Notes: generated from the letters alone by a model not told the origin. A stretch of DNA of 64,000 nt from PALSA-693 sp963781155 (GCA_963781155.1 CAWAEC010000006.1:682001-746000), one strand, 5' to 3'; positions 28,838-37,548 are shown, counted from the stretch's first letter. Numbers and translations: made by a program.

Positions 28838-30355
28838 CTAGGCCGGGAGGCCAGCCTGTTCGTGACGTTCCCGTAGCCGCGCAGCTGGCCGGCCGCCCGG
28901 GGCGCCACTTCGAGCGGGGTGCGTGTCGGGCACGCCGACGGCGGTGGCCAGCAGAGGCGCCGCCTCGCTTCGGAAGTAGCGGGACACCAGCCCGTCATAG
29001 AAGGTGGGCCCGGTGGCGCCACCCCCGAGCGCGAAGGCGTTGAGCGTCAAGCGGCCCGCCACGATGCCGGCTTCGAGCTGCGCGGCCCGGTAGCCCCTTG
29101 CCCCCAGACCGCCAAGCAGCGGGGGGCTCGACGGCGTGGAAGGCCGTGTAGGCGGAGTCGCCGCCGAGGGGCTGGCCCAGGCACAGGTGGGCGCCCGCGG
29201 TGCGGGGATCGGCGACACGGACCCTGGCCTCGAAGCCGCCGTCGCTGGTGTAGCGGTAGCCGCCGGGCTCGACACCCTCCACGTCGTGCACGTTGACCAG
29301 GTGCTCGATTCAAGGTGCCGGGCCGGCGGCGCGTCGAGTGGCACCGCTTGTGCCGCGGCCGGCAGTGCCCACTCCAGCAGCTCGGCCGATCCTCGTTCGG
29401 TCCGGAACACCCGGGTGGAGCCCCGCTTTAGGATCACGTCCTCGATCCGCTGAGCTTCTTCGACGCCCGCCGGGGCGTCGACCGCGGCGGGCGGCGGCCT
29501 GGACACCGCCCGGGCGCCTGACACCAGGCGGCCACGGTCCCCTCGGTGAGCACACCGGCGGAGTGGGCCTCGTCGGCCAACGGGAAGCGCAGCACCCGGG
29601 GCGCCACTGGCAGCGACGCGATGACGAGCGGATGGAGCGAGCCGGCCGGGGGCATGACCAGGTCGGCTTCGCCCAACTGGACGACGACTAGCGGTAGCTC
29701 CTCTCCGCCGTCGATCCCGACCGGCTGGGCTACCGCGTCGTCGTCGAAGCCGGCCTGGACCCTCGCCGCCACTCCGTGGGCGGCGGCCACGGCCAACGGT
29801 TGGCCAGGATCGTGCTGGCGTCCCACCACAGGTGGCGCCAGCCCCGTTCGCCGTACTTCCAGCAGGTGCGGAACGGGATCCCGGAGAGAACAAAGGCCGC
29901 GCCGGGGCCTGGGTCGGCAACCTCCTCGGGCTGGCGCAGCGCGACCAGGCCGTGCTCGAGGGGCTGGTAGTGGTGCACGCCGGAGCGCACCACGTAGACC
30001 TCCACGGGGTGGAGGTTGCCGGCCGAAATGGCCGCCCTGAAGAAGACCCGCTCGTCACCGCGGGCCGTGAACCGGGTGACGCCCCGCGGCCAGGAACAGC
30101 AGCGTCCCCAACAGGTCGTCGCCGAGCTCGGCGAGAGGTCCCCGACGTCCCGAGAGCACGTCGGACGCCGGACACGACGACCGGAGGATCCGCCGCGGCA
30201 GCAAGACGGGCTCGGGGTCGGGATAGACCTTGAACGGCCGGGGCCGGTTTGGCTGGGTTCAGGGGCCGGAACGAGACGAGCTGCTCCGGATGCGTGGGCG
30301 GCTCCCCGTGGCGGGTCGAACCGTGGAAGACCTCCACCACACCACGATCGTTCAC
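28838..30355 (-). pseudogene. SagB-type dehydrogenase (nitroreductase family), frameshifted
   Basis: From GTG 30355 (GAGG just upstream) the minus strand begins NDRGVVEVFHGSTRHGEPPT and FRPLNPA, as in SagB-type enzymes. In other frames it continues LHPVEVYVV-like MEVYVVRSGVHHYQPLEHGL, GIPFRTCWKYGERGWRHLWW, then FDDDAVAQPVGIDGGEELPL, ILKRGSTRVFRTERGSAELL, VNVHDVEGVEPGGYRY and GGLGARGYRAAQLEAGIVAG. All parts occur in order and span a normal length of about 500 residues, so several indels separate it from an intact gene. SagB enzymes are FMN-dependent oxidases that form azoles in peptides or act in other redox roles. No cyclodehydratase or precursor gene is nearby. Confidence 0.72.
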
Positions 30356-30488
30356 CCCCTCGTCATCCTACGGGCACACCGGAAAGCGCCGCGAATACCC
30401 CTCGACCGCGCCGAATATCTCACCATCCCGACGGACCGGCGATCCAACTGCTGAGCGCCGTGGGACACGCCGGGCGTAGGCTTCTCCT

Positions 30489-30791
30489 GTGACGACAACG
30501 GCAGAGCGGCTCCAAGCAGTTCGGGCCAAGATCGGCAGCGCTCGCGACGCTGTTGAGGGCGACAAGGGAGCTTCACCGGTGCTCGTGGCGGTGGTCAACG
30601 AGTTCGCCAAGAAGGCGGACAAGGCTGCTGCGTTCCCCGACGAGCGCATAGCCGTAATCGAGCTCGAGCAGGCCGGCGACAGCGCCAAGGCGGCAGCGGA
30701 GGCAGACTCGGGCGTGTCGCCGGAGGCCCGGGAGGCAGTCTTAGAGGCTCATCTGGCAATCTGTGTCGCGAAGGGCAAGCTCGACCTCTGA
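30489..30791 (+). CDS. Small helical protein of unknown function
   Basis: A 100-residue frame from GTG 30489. It is rich in Ala, Glu and Lys with clear amphipathic helices (RLQAVRAKIGSARDAVEG; VVNEFAKKADKAAAF; AREAVLEAHLAICVAKGKL). No known domain. It is followed by a GC-rich hairpin and then the DsrE-like gene on the same strand. Confidence 0.6.
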   Translation: MTTTAERLQAVRAKIGSARDAVEGDKGASPVLVAVVNEFAKKADKAAAFPDERIAVIELEQAGDSAKAAAEADSGVSPEAREAVLEAHLAICVAKGKLDL

Positions 30792-30813
30792 ACCTCAATA
30801 ACCGGCAAAGGAC

Positions 30814-30835
30814 AGGGCGTGGGGATCCCCGCCCC
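30814..30835 (+). terminator. GC-rich hairpin between two genes
   Basis: GGGCG and CGCCC flank a GGGGATCCCC palindrome. It lacks a T-run, but could end or stabilise the upstream message. Confidence 0.4.
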
Positions 30836-30918
30836 GAGCTGGGCGGTCGGGGATTGGCCGGTCAAATCCGTGTGGGACGGCCGGACCGGAGTAGGCAGGC
30901 CGGACGTACTCTCTACTC

Positions 30919-31281
30919 ATGAGGACTTTGTATATGGCGACAAGCGGTGCGGCGGATCCGACCCGGGCATCCATTCCGCTCCACTTGGCCGTCAACGGCT
31001 CTCTGGAGGTGGGTCACACGGTCGGCATCGTGCTCGCTGGGGATGCAACGGAGTTGGTCAAGGCCGCCGTCCGCGAGCAGCTCGAGGGTGTTGGTGTACC
31101 ACCAGTCCGCGACCTGCTCGCCAAGGCCCGCCAGCATGAGGTGCCCGTCTACGTCTGAAAGGGATGCGCGGTGGCCCGTGGGGCCACCGATGATGACCTC
31201 GCTGCTCTCGGCGGCCAGTGGGTGACTCCACCGGATGTCGCTCGGCTCATCGAAGAGGCAGATCGCTTCGTCAGCCTGTGA
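30919..31281 (+). CDS. DsrE-family sulfur relay protein, candidate selenoprotein (in-frame TGA)
   Basis: From ATG 30919 the frame encodes a DsrE-like protein (RTLYMATSGAADPTRASIPL; VGIVLAGDATELVKAAV; GVGVPPVRDLLAKARQHEV), reaching TGA at 31156-31158. Beyond it the same frame continues in family-like sequence, KGCAVARGATDDDLAALGG and TPPDVARLIEEADRF, to TGA 31279-31281, giving the normal length of about 120. The TGA falls where homologues carry the reactive cysteine (PVYV-C-x-x-C), so it would make U-x-x-C at residue 80. A 9-pair hairpin (31169-31189) starts 10 bases after the TGA, the spacing of a bacterial SECIS. The enzyme would move sulfur or reduce disulfides. The alternative is a nonsense mutation; selenium genes were not seen in the window. 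Confidence 0.6.
31169..31189 (+). promoter_or_regulatory. Candidate bacterial SECIS hairpin
   Basis: CGGTGGCCC and GGGCCACCG pair perfectly around the loop GTG. The loop lies about 20 bases downstream of the in-frame TGA, within the range of bacterial SECIS elements bound by SelB. The usual GG at the loop start is only present if the top pairs open (GTGGGG). Confidence 0.4.
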
Positions 31282-31592
31282 CGCGGCAGGCGGGGAGTTC
31301 GCCGGCCGGCAGCGCTCTGGTGGGTGTCGCGCCAACCTTTTACCGGTGCTGCTCATCGACGCCGCGAATGTCGTCGGCGCTCGTCCGACGGGTTGGTGGC
31401 GGGACCGAGCGACCGCGGCTCGTCAGCTCGCGGAGCGAGTCCGCGCTGCGACGGCAGCATCCCGGCTTCCCCAGCCCGTTGTCACCCGCCCTGGGACCAA
31501 ACCCGCCGCACCGACGCGGCCCGCCTCGAAGTCGGACTCTACTAACCCCACGAAACTGATCCACTCATGCCACCCAAGGAGAACACCTCACC
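31282..31592. other. Stretch with an NYN/RNase-like fragment
   Basis: On the plus strand from GTG 31346 the sequence reads VLLIDAANVVGARPTGWWRD and RATAARQLAERVRAA, which resembles the start of actinobacterial NYN-type proteins (LLIDGANVVGSRPDGWWKD as I recall). The similarity ends after about 45 residues, so it is a remnant. No other gene is supported. Confidence 0.4.
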
Positions 31593-31802
31593 ATGAAGGT
31601 CTGGATCGGTCAAGATCTCTGCACCGGCGACGGACTTTGCGAAGAGATCGCCCCCGCCGTCTTCACCCTGCTAGACGACGGCCTCGCCTACGTAAAAGAG
31701 ACCAAGCCGCCTAACTCACCAGGACGCCAACCCCAGCATCGACGGGAACACCTGACAATTGCCGAGGTGGACGGTCAGCAAACCGCAGCAGTGCGCCGGT
31801 GA
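31593..31802 (+). pseudogene. 3Fe-4S-type ferredoxin, truncated
   Basis: ATG 31593 (AAGGAG upstream) begins MKVWIGQDLCTGDGLCEEIA and continues PAVFTLLDDGLAYVKE, the first half of a small actinobacterial ferredoxin with the first Cys pair. The second cluster ligand region (CPGECI in relatives) is missing; the tail is unrelated sequence. It cannot bind a normal cluster as written. Confidence 0.6.
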
Positions 31803-31894
31803 GTTTCGCCTAGGCAGGAAGTTGCCGCCTTCGAACGGTCTCCGGCACCGCTTCGGGAAGGTCGATCGCAAGATGACACCCCTTCAAGCGCACA

Positions 31895-32932
31895 TCAGCC
31901 GCCTCGGGTGTGCATCTCAAGGTGCGGGTCGCGGCGCAAAAGCGTGACGGGAACCGCTGTGCGCGTACTCAGAGTCATCCGGTCCACCGCGCCTTGGTCA
32001 CGCCGAGCGCGCCAGGCCGAGGCGAGGATCTGCCTCAACTCTTCGTCGCTGGCACCGCCGCGCAGCGGCGTGCGCAGGTCCGTTCCGCTATGAGCGTACA
32101 AACAGCGGTACCAGAGGCCGTCCGCTGTCAATCGGCTGCGGTCACACGACGCACAGAACGGCTGGGTAGTCGACGACACGATCCCGAACGTCCAACCGTC
32201 GGGAAGCGCGAAGCGGCTCGCCGGCGCGGCACCCTGCCCGGAGAGGGCCTCGATCTTGCCGAAATCCCGGGTGAGGGTCTCCAGCATCTCGTGGCGCGAG
32301 ACCACCAGAGCCGAGTCCCATCCCGTCGCTCCGCCGACGTCCATGTACTCGATGAAGCGCACTTCGGCGGGGACCGTTCGACTGAACTCCACGAGCTCGG
32401 CGAGTTCGTCGTCATTTGTCCCTCGGATCACCACCGTGTCGATCTTGGTACCGACAAAGCCGGCCTCGGTCACAGCCCGAAGCCCCTCGAGGACCTGGGC
32501 ATGACCCGAGCGCTGCGAGAGCTTCTGGAACCGTTCCGGCCGGAGCGTGTCGAGACTCACCGTGACCCGGTCGAGACCCGCTTCGCGCAACGCTGTTGCC
32601 CGCGGAGCAAGGATGACGCCGTTCGTCGTCATCGCCAGATCACCGATCGCGGTCTTGGCCGCGATCAGACGCAACAGGTCAGGAAGCTCTCGTCGCAGGA
32701 GCGGTTCACCCCCGGTGATGCGAACCTTGCGGACACCGACTGACGCGAACACATCGACCAAACGGCTCAGCTCGTCGAACGTGAGGATGTCGCCGCGGGG
32801 CAGCCAGGTGTACTCGTCCTCCGGCATGCAATACCGGCACCGAAGGTTGCACCGGTCCGTGACCGACAGGCGTAGATCGCGCAGTGGGCGACCAAACGTA
32901 TCCACGACCCGCTCGTCGAGCCCCGCTTCCAC
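31895..32932 (-). CDS. moaA: GTP 3',8-cyclase MoaA
   Basis: A 345-residue radical SAM enzyme for the first step of molybdenum cofactor synthesis, which converts GTP to 3',8-cyclo-7,8-dihydro-GTP. C28-x3-C32-x2-C35 (CNLRCRYC) binds the SAM cluster. The second cluster ligands are in FCASCDRSRLTADGLWYRC. The essential C-terminal GG is present (EMHTRGG). Start is GTG 32932 with a weak ribosome site. No other moa or mog gene is in the window, so the pathway must be encoded elsewhere. Confidence 0.95.
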   Translation of the reverse strand: MEAGLDERVVDTFGRPLRDLRLSVTDRCNLRCRYCMPEDEYTWLPRGDILTFDELSRLVDVFASVGVRKVRITGGEPLLRRELPDLLRLIAAKTAIGDLAMTTNGVILAPRATALREAGLDRVTVSLDTLRPERFQKLSQRSGHAQVLEGLRAVTEAGFVGTKIDTVVIRGTNDDELAELVEFSRTVPAEVRFIEYMDVGGATGWDSALVVSRHEMLETLTRDFGKIEALSGQGAAPASRFALPDGWTFGIVSSTTQPFCASCDRSRLTADGLWYRCLYAHSGTDLRTPLRGGASDEELRQILASAWRARRDQGAVDRMTLSTRTAVPVTLLRRDPHLEMHTRGG

Positions 32933-33489
32933 GTCATCTACCCGAGACGACCAGGAGAAGGAAGAGAAGTCATCGGCGTAGTCCGCAAAGCGTACCGCGC
33001 CCCAGCATCGAGCCCCTGGAAGACCGATGCCGCTCGACCGCTTGAGGTGACTCGCGTCTCAGACGCTTCGGCGGCCCAGATCACCTCCCCCAAAACCTGC
33101 GTCGCGGGCACTACCAGCTCGGCGTCGAGAGCCGACACCGTCATCTTGTGGTCGCGGCGGCGTTGGACGAACTCGCCGGAGTCATCTGATCGGGCGCCCC
33201 CAAACAACCAACTTTGCCCCGGTGGCCCCTGAGCACCACCAACGCAACAGTGCCCGCCCCCATCGCCGAGCTACGACCTCTGCCAAGGCAAGGACCGGCC
33301 TTACCGGGACCTGGTTCCCCAGTTGGGGGCACTCTTCGCCGCAAACGGACTGCACCTCCGGCGGTTTGCGGGGCGTCGGGGACACTTCTACACGCCCAGT
33401 GTGGTCTGTGGGGGCTGCGGCACGGTCATTGAAGCCGGCCAGGCCTTGAAAGCCTGTCGCAGCCCTCGGGCGTCAGGTGATAGCTTCGG
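32933..33489. other. Stretch with unassigned frames
   Basis: A minus-strand frame at 32938-33207 contains MTVSALDAELVVPATQVLGE and could be a short protein of unknown kind. A plus-strand frame through 33280-33460 reads YRDLVPQLGALFAANGLHLR, HFYTPSVVCGGCGTVIEAG, with a CxxC zinc-ribbon look, but it has no clear start or stop. GCAACAGTGCCC at 33244 matches one end of the element at 20250-20415. Confidence 0.3.
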
Positions 33490-33491
33490 CT

Positions 33492-33582
33492 CAGGCACGG
33501 GAGCCCCGCGAGCAGGGCTGAGAGGGTGTGTTGTCACCGACCGTACGAACCTGATCCGGGTCATATCGGCGCAGGGAGCCCT
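33492..33582 (+). promoter_or_regulatory. TPP riboswitch
   Basis: The two conserved blocks of the THI element are present: CAGGGCTGAGAGG at 33513-33525 and ACCTGATCCGGGTCAT with GGCGCAGGGA at 33549-33577. It lies just upstream of thiO and the rest of the thiamin genes. GGGAGCC (33574-33580) can pair with GGCTCCC (33601-33607), and CTCC (33603-33606) with the GGAG of the thiO ribosome site, so a switch at the level of translation start is likely. Confidence 0.93.
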
Positions 33583-33624
33583 CTCGGGTAGTCCGCGGTC
33601 GGCTCCCCTAGTGAGGAGCAGGCG

Positions 33625-34752
33625 TTGTCGGACGTGGTTGTTGTTGGCGGTGGGGTCATCGGTCTTGGTGTCGCATGGCGTGCCCGCCTCGCCGGCTTGT
33701 CGGTCACGCTCGTCGACCCGGCCCCCGGCGCCGGCGCATCGTGGGCCGCGGCGGGGATGCTTGCTCCGGTCACCGAGGTGCACTACGGCGAGGAGGCACT
33801 GCTCGCTCTCAACCTGGCTTCGGCCGCCCGCTACCCGTCCTTCGTCGCCGAACTCGAGGACGCCACCGGTCTCGACGTGGGCTACCGCCGGTGCGGCACG
33901 CTGGCCGTGGCGGCCGACGCCGACGACCGGGCGGTGCTCGACGACCTCCACGCTTTCCAGTCCCGTCTCGGGCTGGTGTCGGAGCGTCTGCTGGCGGGGG
34001 AGTGCCGCAAGCTCGAACCGTTCCTGGCGCCGAGCGTGCGGGGCGGGCTGCTCGTCGACGGTGACCACCAGGTCGACAACCGGCGCCTCTCGCGCTCTCT
34101 TCTGGCTGCGTGCGCCGGGGCGGGCGTCGACGTGGTCGCCGCGTCGGCGGCGGGCGTGATCGCCAATGCTGATCGGGTCGTGGGCGTCGAGCTCGACGAC
34201 GGGGCGCTGGTCATGGCGGCAGCGGTGGTGCTCGCCGCCGGCTGCTGGTCGGCTCGCCTGACCGGTTTGGCGCCGGGGGTGGCGCCGCCGGTTCGGCCGG
34301 TGAAGGGCCAGATCCTCCGGCTGCGAGCTGCACTCGACCCGCCGTTCATCAGCCGCAACGTGCGCGGCGTTGTGGCCGGATCGTCGATCTATGTCGTTCC
34401 CCGGGCGGACGGCGAAATCGTCGTCGGGGCCACGGTGGAGGAGCAGGGCTTCGACACGACCGTGACCGCCGGTGCCGTCCACCAGTTGTTGCGGGACGCG
34501 TGCAGGGTGCTGCCCGGCATCGGCGAGCTCGAGCTGGTCGAGACCCATGCCGGCCTGCGTCCAGGCTCACCCGACAACGCGCCGATCATCGGCGCAGCGG
34601 CCATCGACGGGCTCGTGCTCGCCACCGGCCACTACCGCAACGGCATCCTGCTGACCCCGGTGACGGCTGACGCCGTCGCCGAGCTCCTGGCCACGGGCAC
34701 GGCGCCCGAGCTCATCAAGCCGTTCTCGCCGCGACGGTTCGGATGCTCGTAA
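33625..34752 (+). CDS. thiO: Glycine oxidase ThiO
   Basis: A 375-residue FAD enzyme that oxidises glycine to iminoacetate/dehydroglycine for thiazole formation. The start is TTG 33625 with GAGGAG 7 bases upstream. The N-terminal FAD motif is DVVVVGGGVIGLGVAWRAR; the C-terminal part has ETHAGLRPGSPDNAPIIGAA and ATGHYRNGILLTPVTA, typical of the DAO family. It is the first gene after the TPP riboswitch and overlaps thiS by 10 bases. Confidence 0.95.
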   Translation: MSDVVVVGGGVIGLGVAWRARLAGLSVTLVDPAPGAGASWAAAGMLAPVTEVHYGEEALLALNLASAARYPSFVAELEDATGLDVGYRRCGTLAVAADADDRAVLDDLHAFQSRLGLVSERLLAGECRKLEPFLAPSVRGGLLVDGDHQVDNRRLSRSLLAACAGAGVDVVAASAAGVIANADRVVGVELDDGALVMAAAVVLAAGCWSARLTGLAPGVAPPVRPVKGQILRLRAALDPPFISRNVRGVVAGSSIYVVPRADGEIVVGATVEEQGFDTTVTAGAVHQLLRDACRVLPGIGELELVETHAGLRPGSPDNAPIIGAAAIDGLVLATGHYRNGILLTPVTADAVAELLATGTAPELIKPFSPRRFGCS

Positions 34753-34943
34753 GCGTGAACGGCGGACCCGACCACGTGCCCGACGGCACCACCGTGGACG
34801 ACGTGGTCGTCCGTCTCGGGCGCGGAAAGTCCGGCCTGGCCGTCGCGGTCAACGACGAAGTCGTCCCCCGGAGCCGGTGGGCCTCCACCGCCCTCCAAGC
34901 CGGCGACCGCGTCGAGGTCCTGACCGCGGCACAGGGAGGCTGA
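34743..34943 (+). CDS. thiS: Sulfur carrier protein ThiS
   Basis: A 66-residue ubiquitin-like protein ending in AAQGG; the terminal Gly-Gly is adenylated and thiocarboxylated to carry sulfur for the thiazole ring. ATG 34743 overlaps the end of thiO, and thiG follows after one base, so translation is coupled. The fold pattern (SVNGGPDHVPDGTTVDDVVV; LAVAVNDEVVPRSRW) is standard. Confidence 0.95.
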   Translation: MLVSVNGGPDHVPDGTTVDDVVVRLGRGKSGLAVAVNDEVVPRSRWASTALQAGDRVEVLTAAQGG

Positions 34944-34944
34944 A

Positions 34945-35733
34945 ATGGACGATCCTTTCGTCATTGCCGGGGTCACGTTCGGCTCGCGGCTGATCCTCGG
35001 TACGGGAGGAGCGGCCAGCCTGGACACGCTCGAGCAGGCCATCGCCGCGTCGGGGACCGAGCTGGCCACCGTGGCCATGCGCCGCGTCGACGCCTCGGCC
35101 CAGGGGTCGGTGCTGTCGGTCCTCGAACGCAGCGGGGTCCGGGTGCTGCCGAACACGGCCGGGTGTTTCACCGCCCGAGACGCCGTGCTCACGGCCAAGT
35201 TGGCCCGCGACGCGCTGGAGACCGACTGGGTGAAGCTCGAAGTCATCGGCGACGACCGCACGCTTCTGCCCGATACCGTGGAGCTGCTGGTCGCCGCCGA
35301 GCAGCTGCTCGACGACGGTTTTGTCGTTCTCGCCTACACCAACGACGACCCGATCGTCGCCATCCGCCTCGAACGCCTCGGCTGCGCCGCGGTCATGCCG
35401 CTCGGCGCACCGATCGGCAGCGGGATGGGCATCCGCAACCCGTACAACCTGGCCATCATCCGGGACGCGGCCACAGTTCCCGTGATCCTCGACGCCGGTA
35501 TCGGCACGGCCTCGGACGCGGCCATCGCCATGGAACTCGGGTGTGACGCCGTCCTGCTGGCCTCAGCCGTCACCCGGGCCCAGCAACCGGCCCGCATGGC
35601 CGAAGCCATGCGCAAGGGCGTGGAAGCGGGGCGGCTGGCCCGGCTGGCCGGGCGCATCCCACGCCGGCTTTACGCCAGCGCGTCGTCACCCACCGAGGGC
35701 CTCGCCAACTTCGGCAACGAGGCGCAGCCATGA
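34945..35733 (+). CDS. thiG: Thiazole synthase ThiG
   Basis: A 262-residue TIM-barrel enzyme that joins deoxyxylulose phosphate, dehydroglycine and ThiS thiocarboxylate into the thiazole. It has LILGTGGAASLDTLEQAI, the Schiff-base lysine in DWVKLEVIGDDRTLLPD, GCAAVMPLGAPIGSGMGIRN and VILDAGIGTASDAAIAMELG. It overlaps thiD by the four bases ATGA. Confidence 0.96.
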   Translation: MDDPFVIAGVTFGSRLILGTGGAASLDTLEQAIAASGTELATVAMRRVDASAQGSVLSVLERSGVRVLPNTAGCFTARDAVLTAKLARDALETDWVKLEVIGDDRTLLPDTVELLVAAEQLLDDGFVVLAYTNDDPIVAIRLERLGCAAVMPLGAPIGSGMGIRNPYNLAIIRDAATVPVILDAGIGTASDAAIAMELGCDAVLLASAVTRAQQPARMAEAMRKGVEAGRLARLAGRIPRRLYASASSPTEGLANFGNEAQP

Positions 35734-36533
35734 CCCCGTCCGTCGCCCTCACCATCGCAGGCTCCGACTCGGGCGGCGGGGCCGGCATCCAGGCCGACCT
35801 GAAGGCGTTCGCGGCCAACGGCGTCTTTGGTACCAGCGCGGTGACCGCCCTCACGGCGCAGAACACCGTCGGCGTGCTCGGTGTACAGGTAACCCCGCCC
35901 GACTTCGTGGACGCCCAGATCGGCGCCGTGCTGGTCGACCTGGCCGTGGCCGCCGTCAAGACCGGCATGTTGGCGACCGGCGCCATCATCGACGTCGTGG
36001 CCCGATGGGCCGCAGCTGGCGAACTCCCAAACCTGGTGGTCGACCCGGTCATGGTGGCGTCGAGCGGCGACCGTCTCCTCGACGCCGACGCCGAGCTGGC
36101 CTACCTCGAGCGCCTCTTCCCCTACGCCGTCATCGTCACGCCAAACCTGCGGGAAGCGTCGCTGCTGGTCGGCCGCGAGTTGAGCGACGTCGACGACATG
36201 GCCAAGGCGGCGGTCGAGCTGGCCGCCACCGGCGCCCGGTCGGTGCTCGTCAAGGGCGGCCACCTCGCCGGCGACCCTGTCGACGTTTTCTTCGACGGCG
36301 AACAGGTCCACGAACTGCGCTCGCGCCGTGTGGTCACCGCCAACGTCCACGGCACCGGCTGCACGATGGCAGCCACCATCGCGGCCCGTCTGGCACGGGG
36401 CGACACTGTCGCCGATGCCGTGCGGGCGGCCAAGGGCTACGTCGCCTCAGCCATTGCCGGTGGGGCGAGCTGGCGGCTCGGGCGGGGTCACGGGCCGATC
36501 GACCATTTTGGCTGGGAGAAAGGCCCCGGATGA
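35730..36533 (+). CDS. thiD: Hydroxymethylpyrimidine (phosphate) kinase ThiD
   Basis: A 267-residue ribokinase-fold enzyme that phosphorylates HMP and HMP-P. Start ATG 35730 overlaps the thiG stop. Motifs: ALTIAGSDSGGGAGIQADLK, VVDPVMVASSGDRLLD, VIVTPNLREASLLVGRE, and the anion hole/catalytic HGTGCTMAATIAARLA. It ends the intact part of the operon; a cytX remnant follows. thiC, thiE and thiF are not in the window. Confidence 0.96.
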   Translation: MTPSVALTIAGSDSGGGAGIQADLKAFAANGVFGTSAVTALTAQNTVGVLGVQVTPPDFVDAQIGAVLVDLAVAAVKTGMLATGAIIDVVARWAAAGELPNLVVDPVMVASSGDRLLDADAELAYLERLFPYAVIVTPNLREASLLVGRELSDVDDMAKAAVELAATGARSVLVKGGHLAGDPVDVFFDGEQVHELRSRRVVTANVHGTGCTMAATIAARLARGDTVADAVRAAKGYVASAIAGGASWRLGRGHGPIDHFGWEKGPG

Positions 36534-36720
36534 CCGCGCTGGATCAACCTGTGGACGAGGGCACGGTCGGTATCGAAACCCGTCCCCGCGAGCCTCCGCC
36601 GTCTGCGGGCCGTCGACATCGGCGTGTTGTGGGGCGACCTCTCCATCGGCGTCCTCTCCATCGGCGTCCTCGTGCTGGCCGCCGGCGCCGCCGGCTCCGA
36701 GGCAGTTATCGGAACCGCTC
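36530..36720 (+). pseudogene. HMP transporter CytX, N-terminal remnant
   Basis: ATG 36530 overlaps the thiD stop and begins TALDQPVDEGTVGIETRPRE; in another frame the sequence continues RRLRAVDIGVLWGDLSIGVL, the start of the NCS1-family transporter CytX usually found with thiamin genes. A 15-base tandem duplication (CTCTCCATCGGCGTC twice, near 36639-36668) adds SIGVL. The rest of the about 430-residue protein is missing. Confidence 0.6.
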
Positions 36721-37143
36721 GGTCAAAGGAGCTAACACTCGCGGGCGCATCCGAAGACTCCATCTGTGTCAACAGCGGCGGGAGCGAGGCCGGCTGCCTC
36801 TCCGCGTCGATTGAACGGCTCGGGCGTCAGGTGGATCAGTACCGCTGCCCCGCGAAGAAGCACAGGATACGCCGCGGCAGCGCTGGCCCCGGTCGTCGTC
36901 GAAGCTGCCGTGGTTGCCGCCGTCAAGGCCGGTGCTGACCGCCGGGCGCGGGCAACCTACCCGGAGCCGGCCCGGCTCGCCTTCGCCGAGCGCTCCACCT
37001 ACGAAATCGAGGGAGCCTACCTCGGCCCGTTCGGGTGGGCTTAGCGCACCGTCGAAGCCCACATGACCGCTCTCAGACAGCGCCTGTCGTTGGGAGCGGC
37101 CGCCGTCGAGACCGACCTGGCGTTCGGCGTCGCCGGTGAGCGA
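36721..37143. other. Junction stretch with an unassigned fragment
   Basis: A plus-strand piece at about 36866-37044 reads YAAAALAPVVVEAAVVAAVK and YPEPARLAFAERSTYEIEGA, ending at a TAG; it looks like the C-terminal end of some protein but has no start. Nothing else is recognised. Confidence 0.3.
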
Positions 37144-37358
37144 TTAGACGGCGATGGTTTCGGCTTCGACGCTGGCGGGGTCGGGGATGGGCAGGCTGTC
37201 CTCGGCCAGGCCCTCCAGGTGGAACGGGATGGCTTCGCAGATGAGCTGCTCGACTTCGGCGCGGGTCTCTCCCGCGACCCGGAGACCGGATAGAGCGGGG
37301 ACGTAGGCGCCCCAACTCGTCGGGCCGCGTTCGTGGATGACTGTCCAGGTGGCTATTA
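37144..37358 (-). CDS. hicB: HicB-type antitoxin
   Basis: About 68 residues in the minus strand reading TWTVIHERGPTSWGAYVPAL, then GETRAEVEQLICEAIPFHLE and GLAEDSLPIPDP, the HicB fold without its usual C-terminal DNA-binding part. It binds and blocks HicA. There is no ATG; translation probably starts near the end of hicA (overlapping the TAA at 37356-37358 in the correct hicA frame), so the exact start is uncertain. Confidence 0.75.
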
Positions 37359-37548
37359 CTGTCCTCGCAGTCCTGCCTGCTTGAAGATGTTCCCCGGCGT
37401 ACCGGGTGGGACATCGGTGCTCCGGTTTGCCCGTCACGGTGACCTTGCCGGGCTTGGCCGGGTGCCGGTACTGGCGGTGGCTGCTGCGCTGGCCGGTGAG
37501 CTGCCAGCCGTCTTGTTCTAGAAGACGGATCACCTCACGGACCTTCAT
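37356..37548 (-). pseudogene. hicA: HicA-type toxin with +1 frameshift
   Basis: ATG 37548 begins MKVREVIRLLEQDGWQLTGQ and RSSHRQYRHPAKPGKVTVTG, with the catalytic histidine in SHRQYRHP. After GKP one extra G shifts the frame; in the right frame the sequence would read STDVPPGTPGNIFKQAGLRG and stop at 37356. As written, HicA is fused in frame to HicB. HicA is an mRNA interferase; the shift probably inactivates the toxin, unless it is a sequencing indel. Confidence 0.75.

Noticed and set aside
34000..34548. Minus-strand gene opposite thiO (386 codons)
   Set aside because: Shadow of thiO; no domain or start signal.
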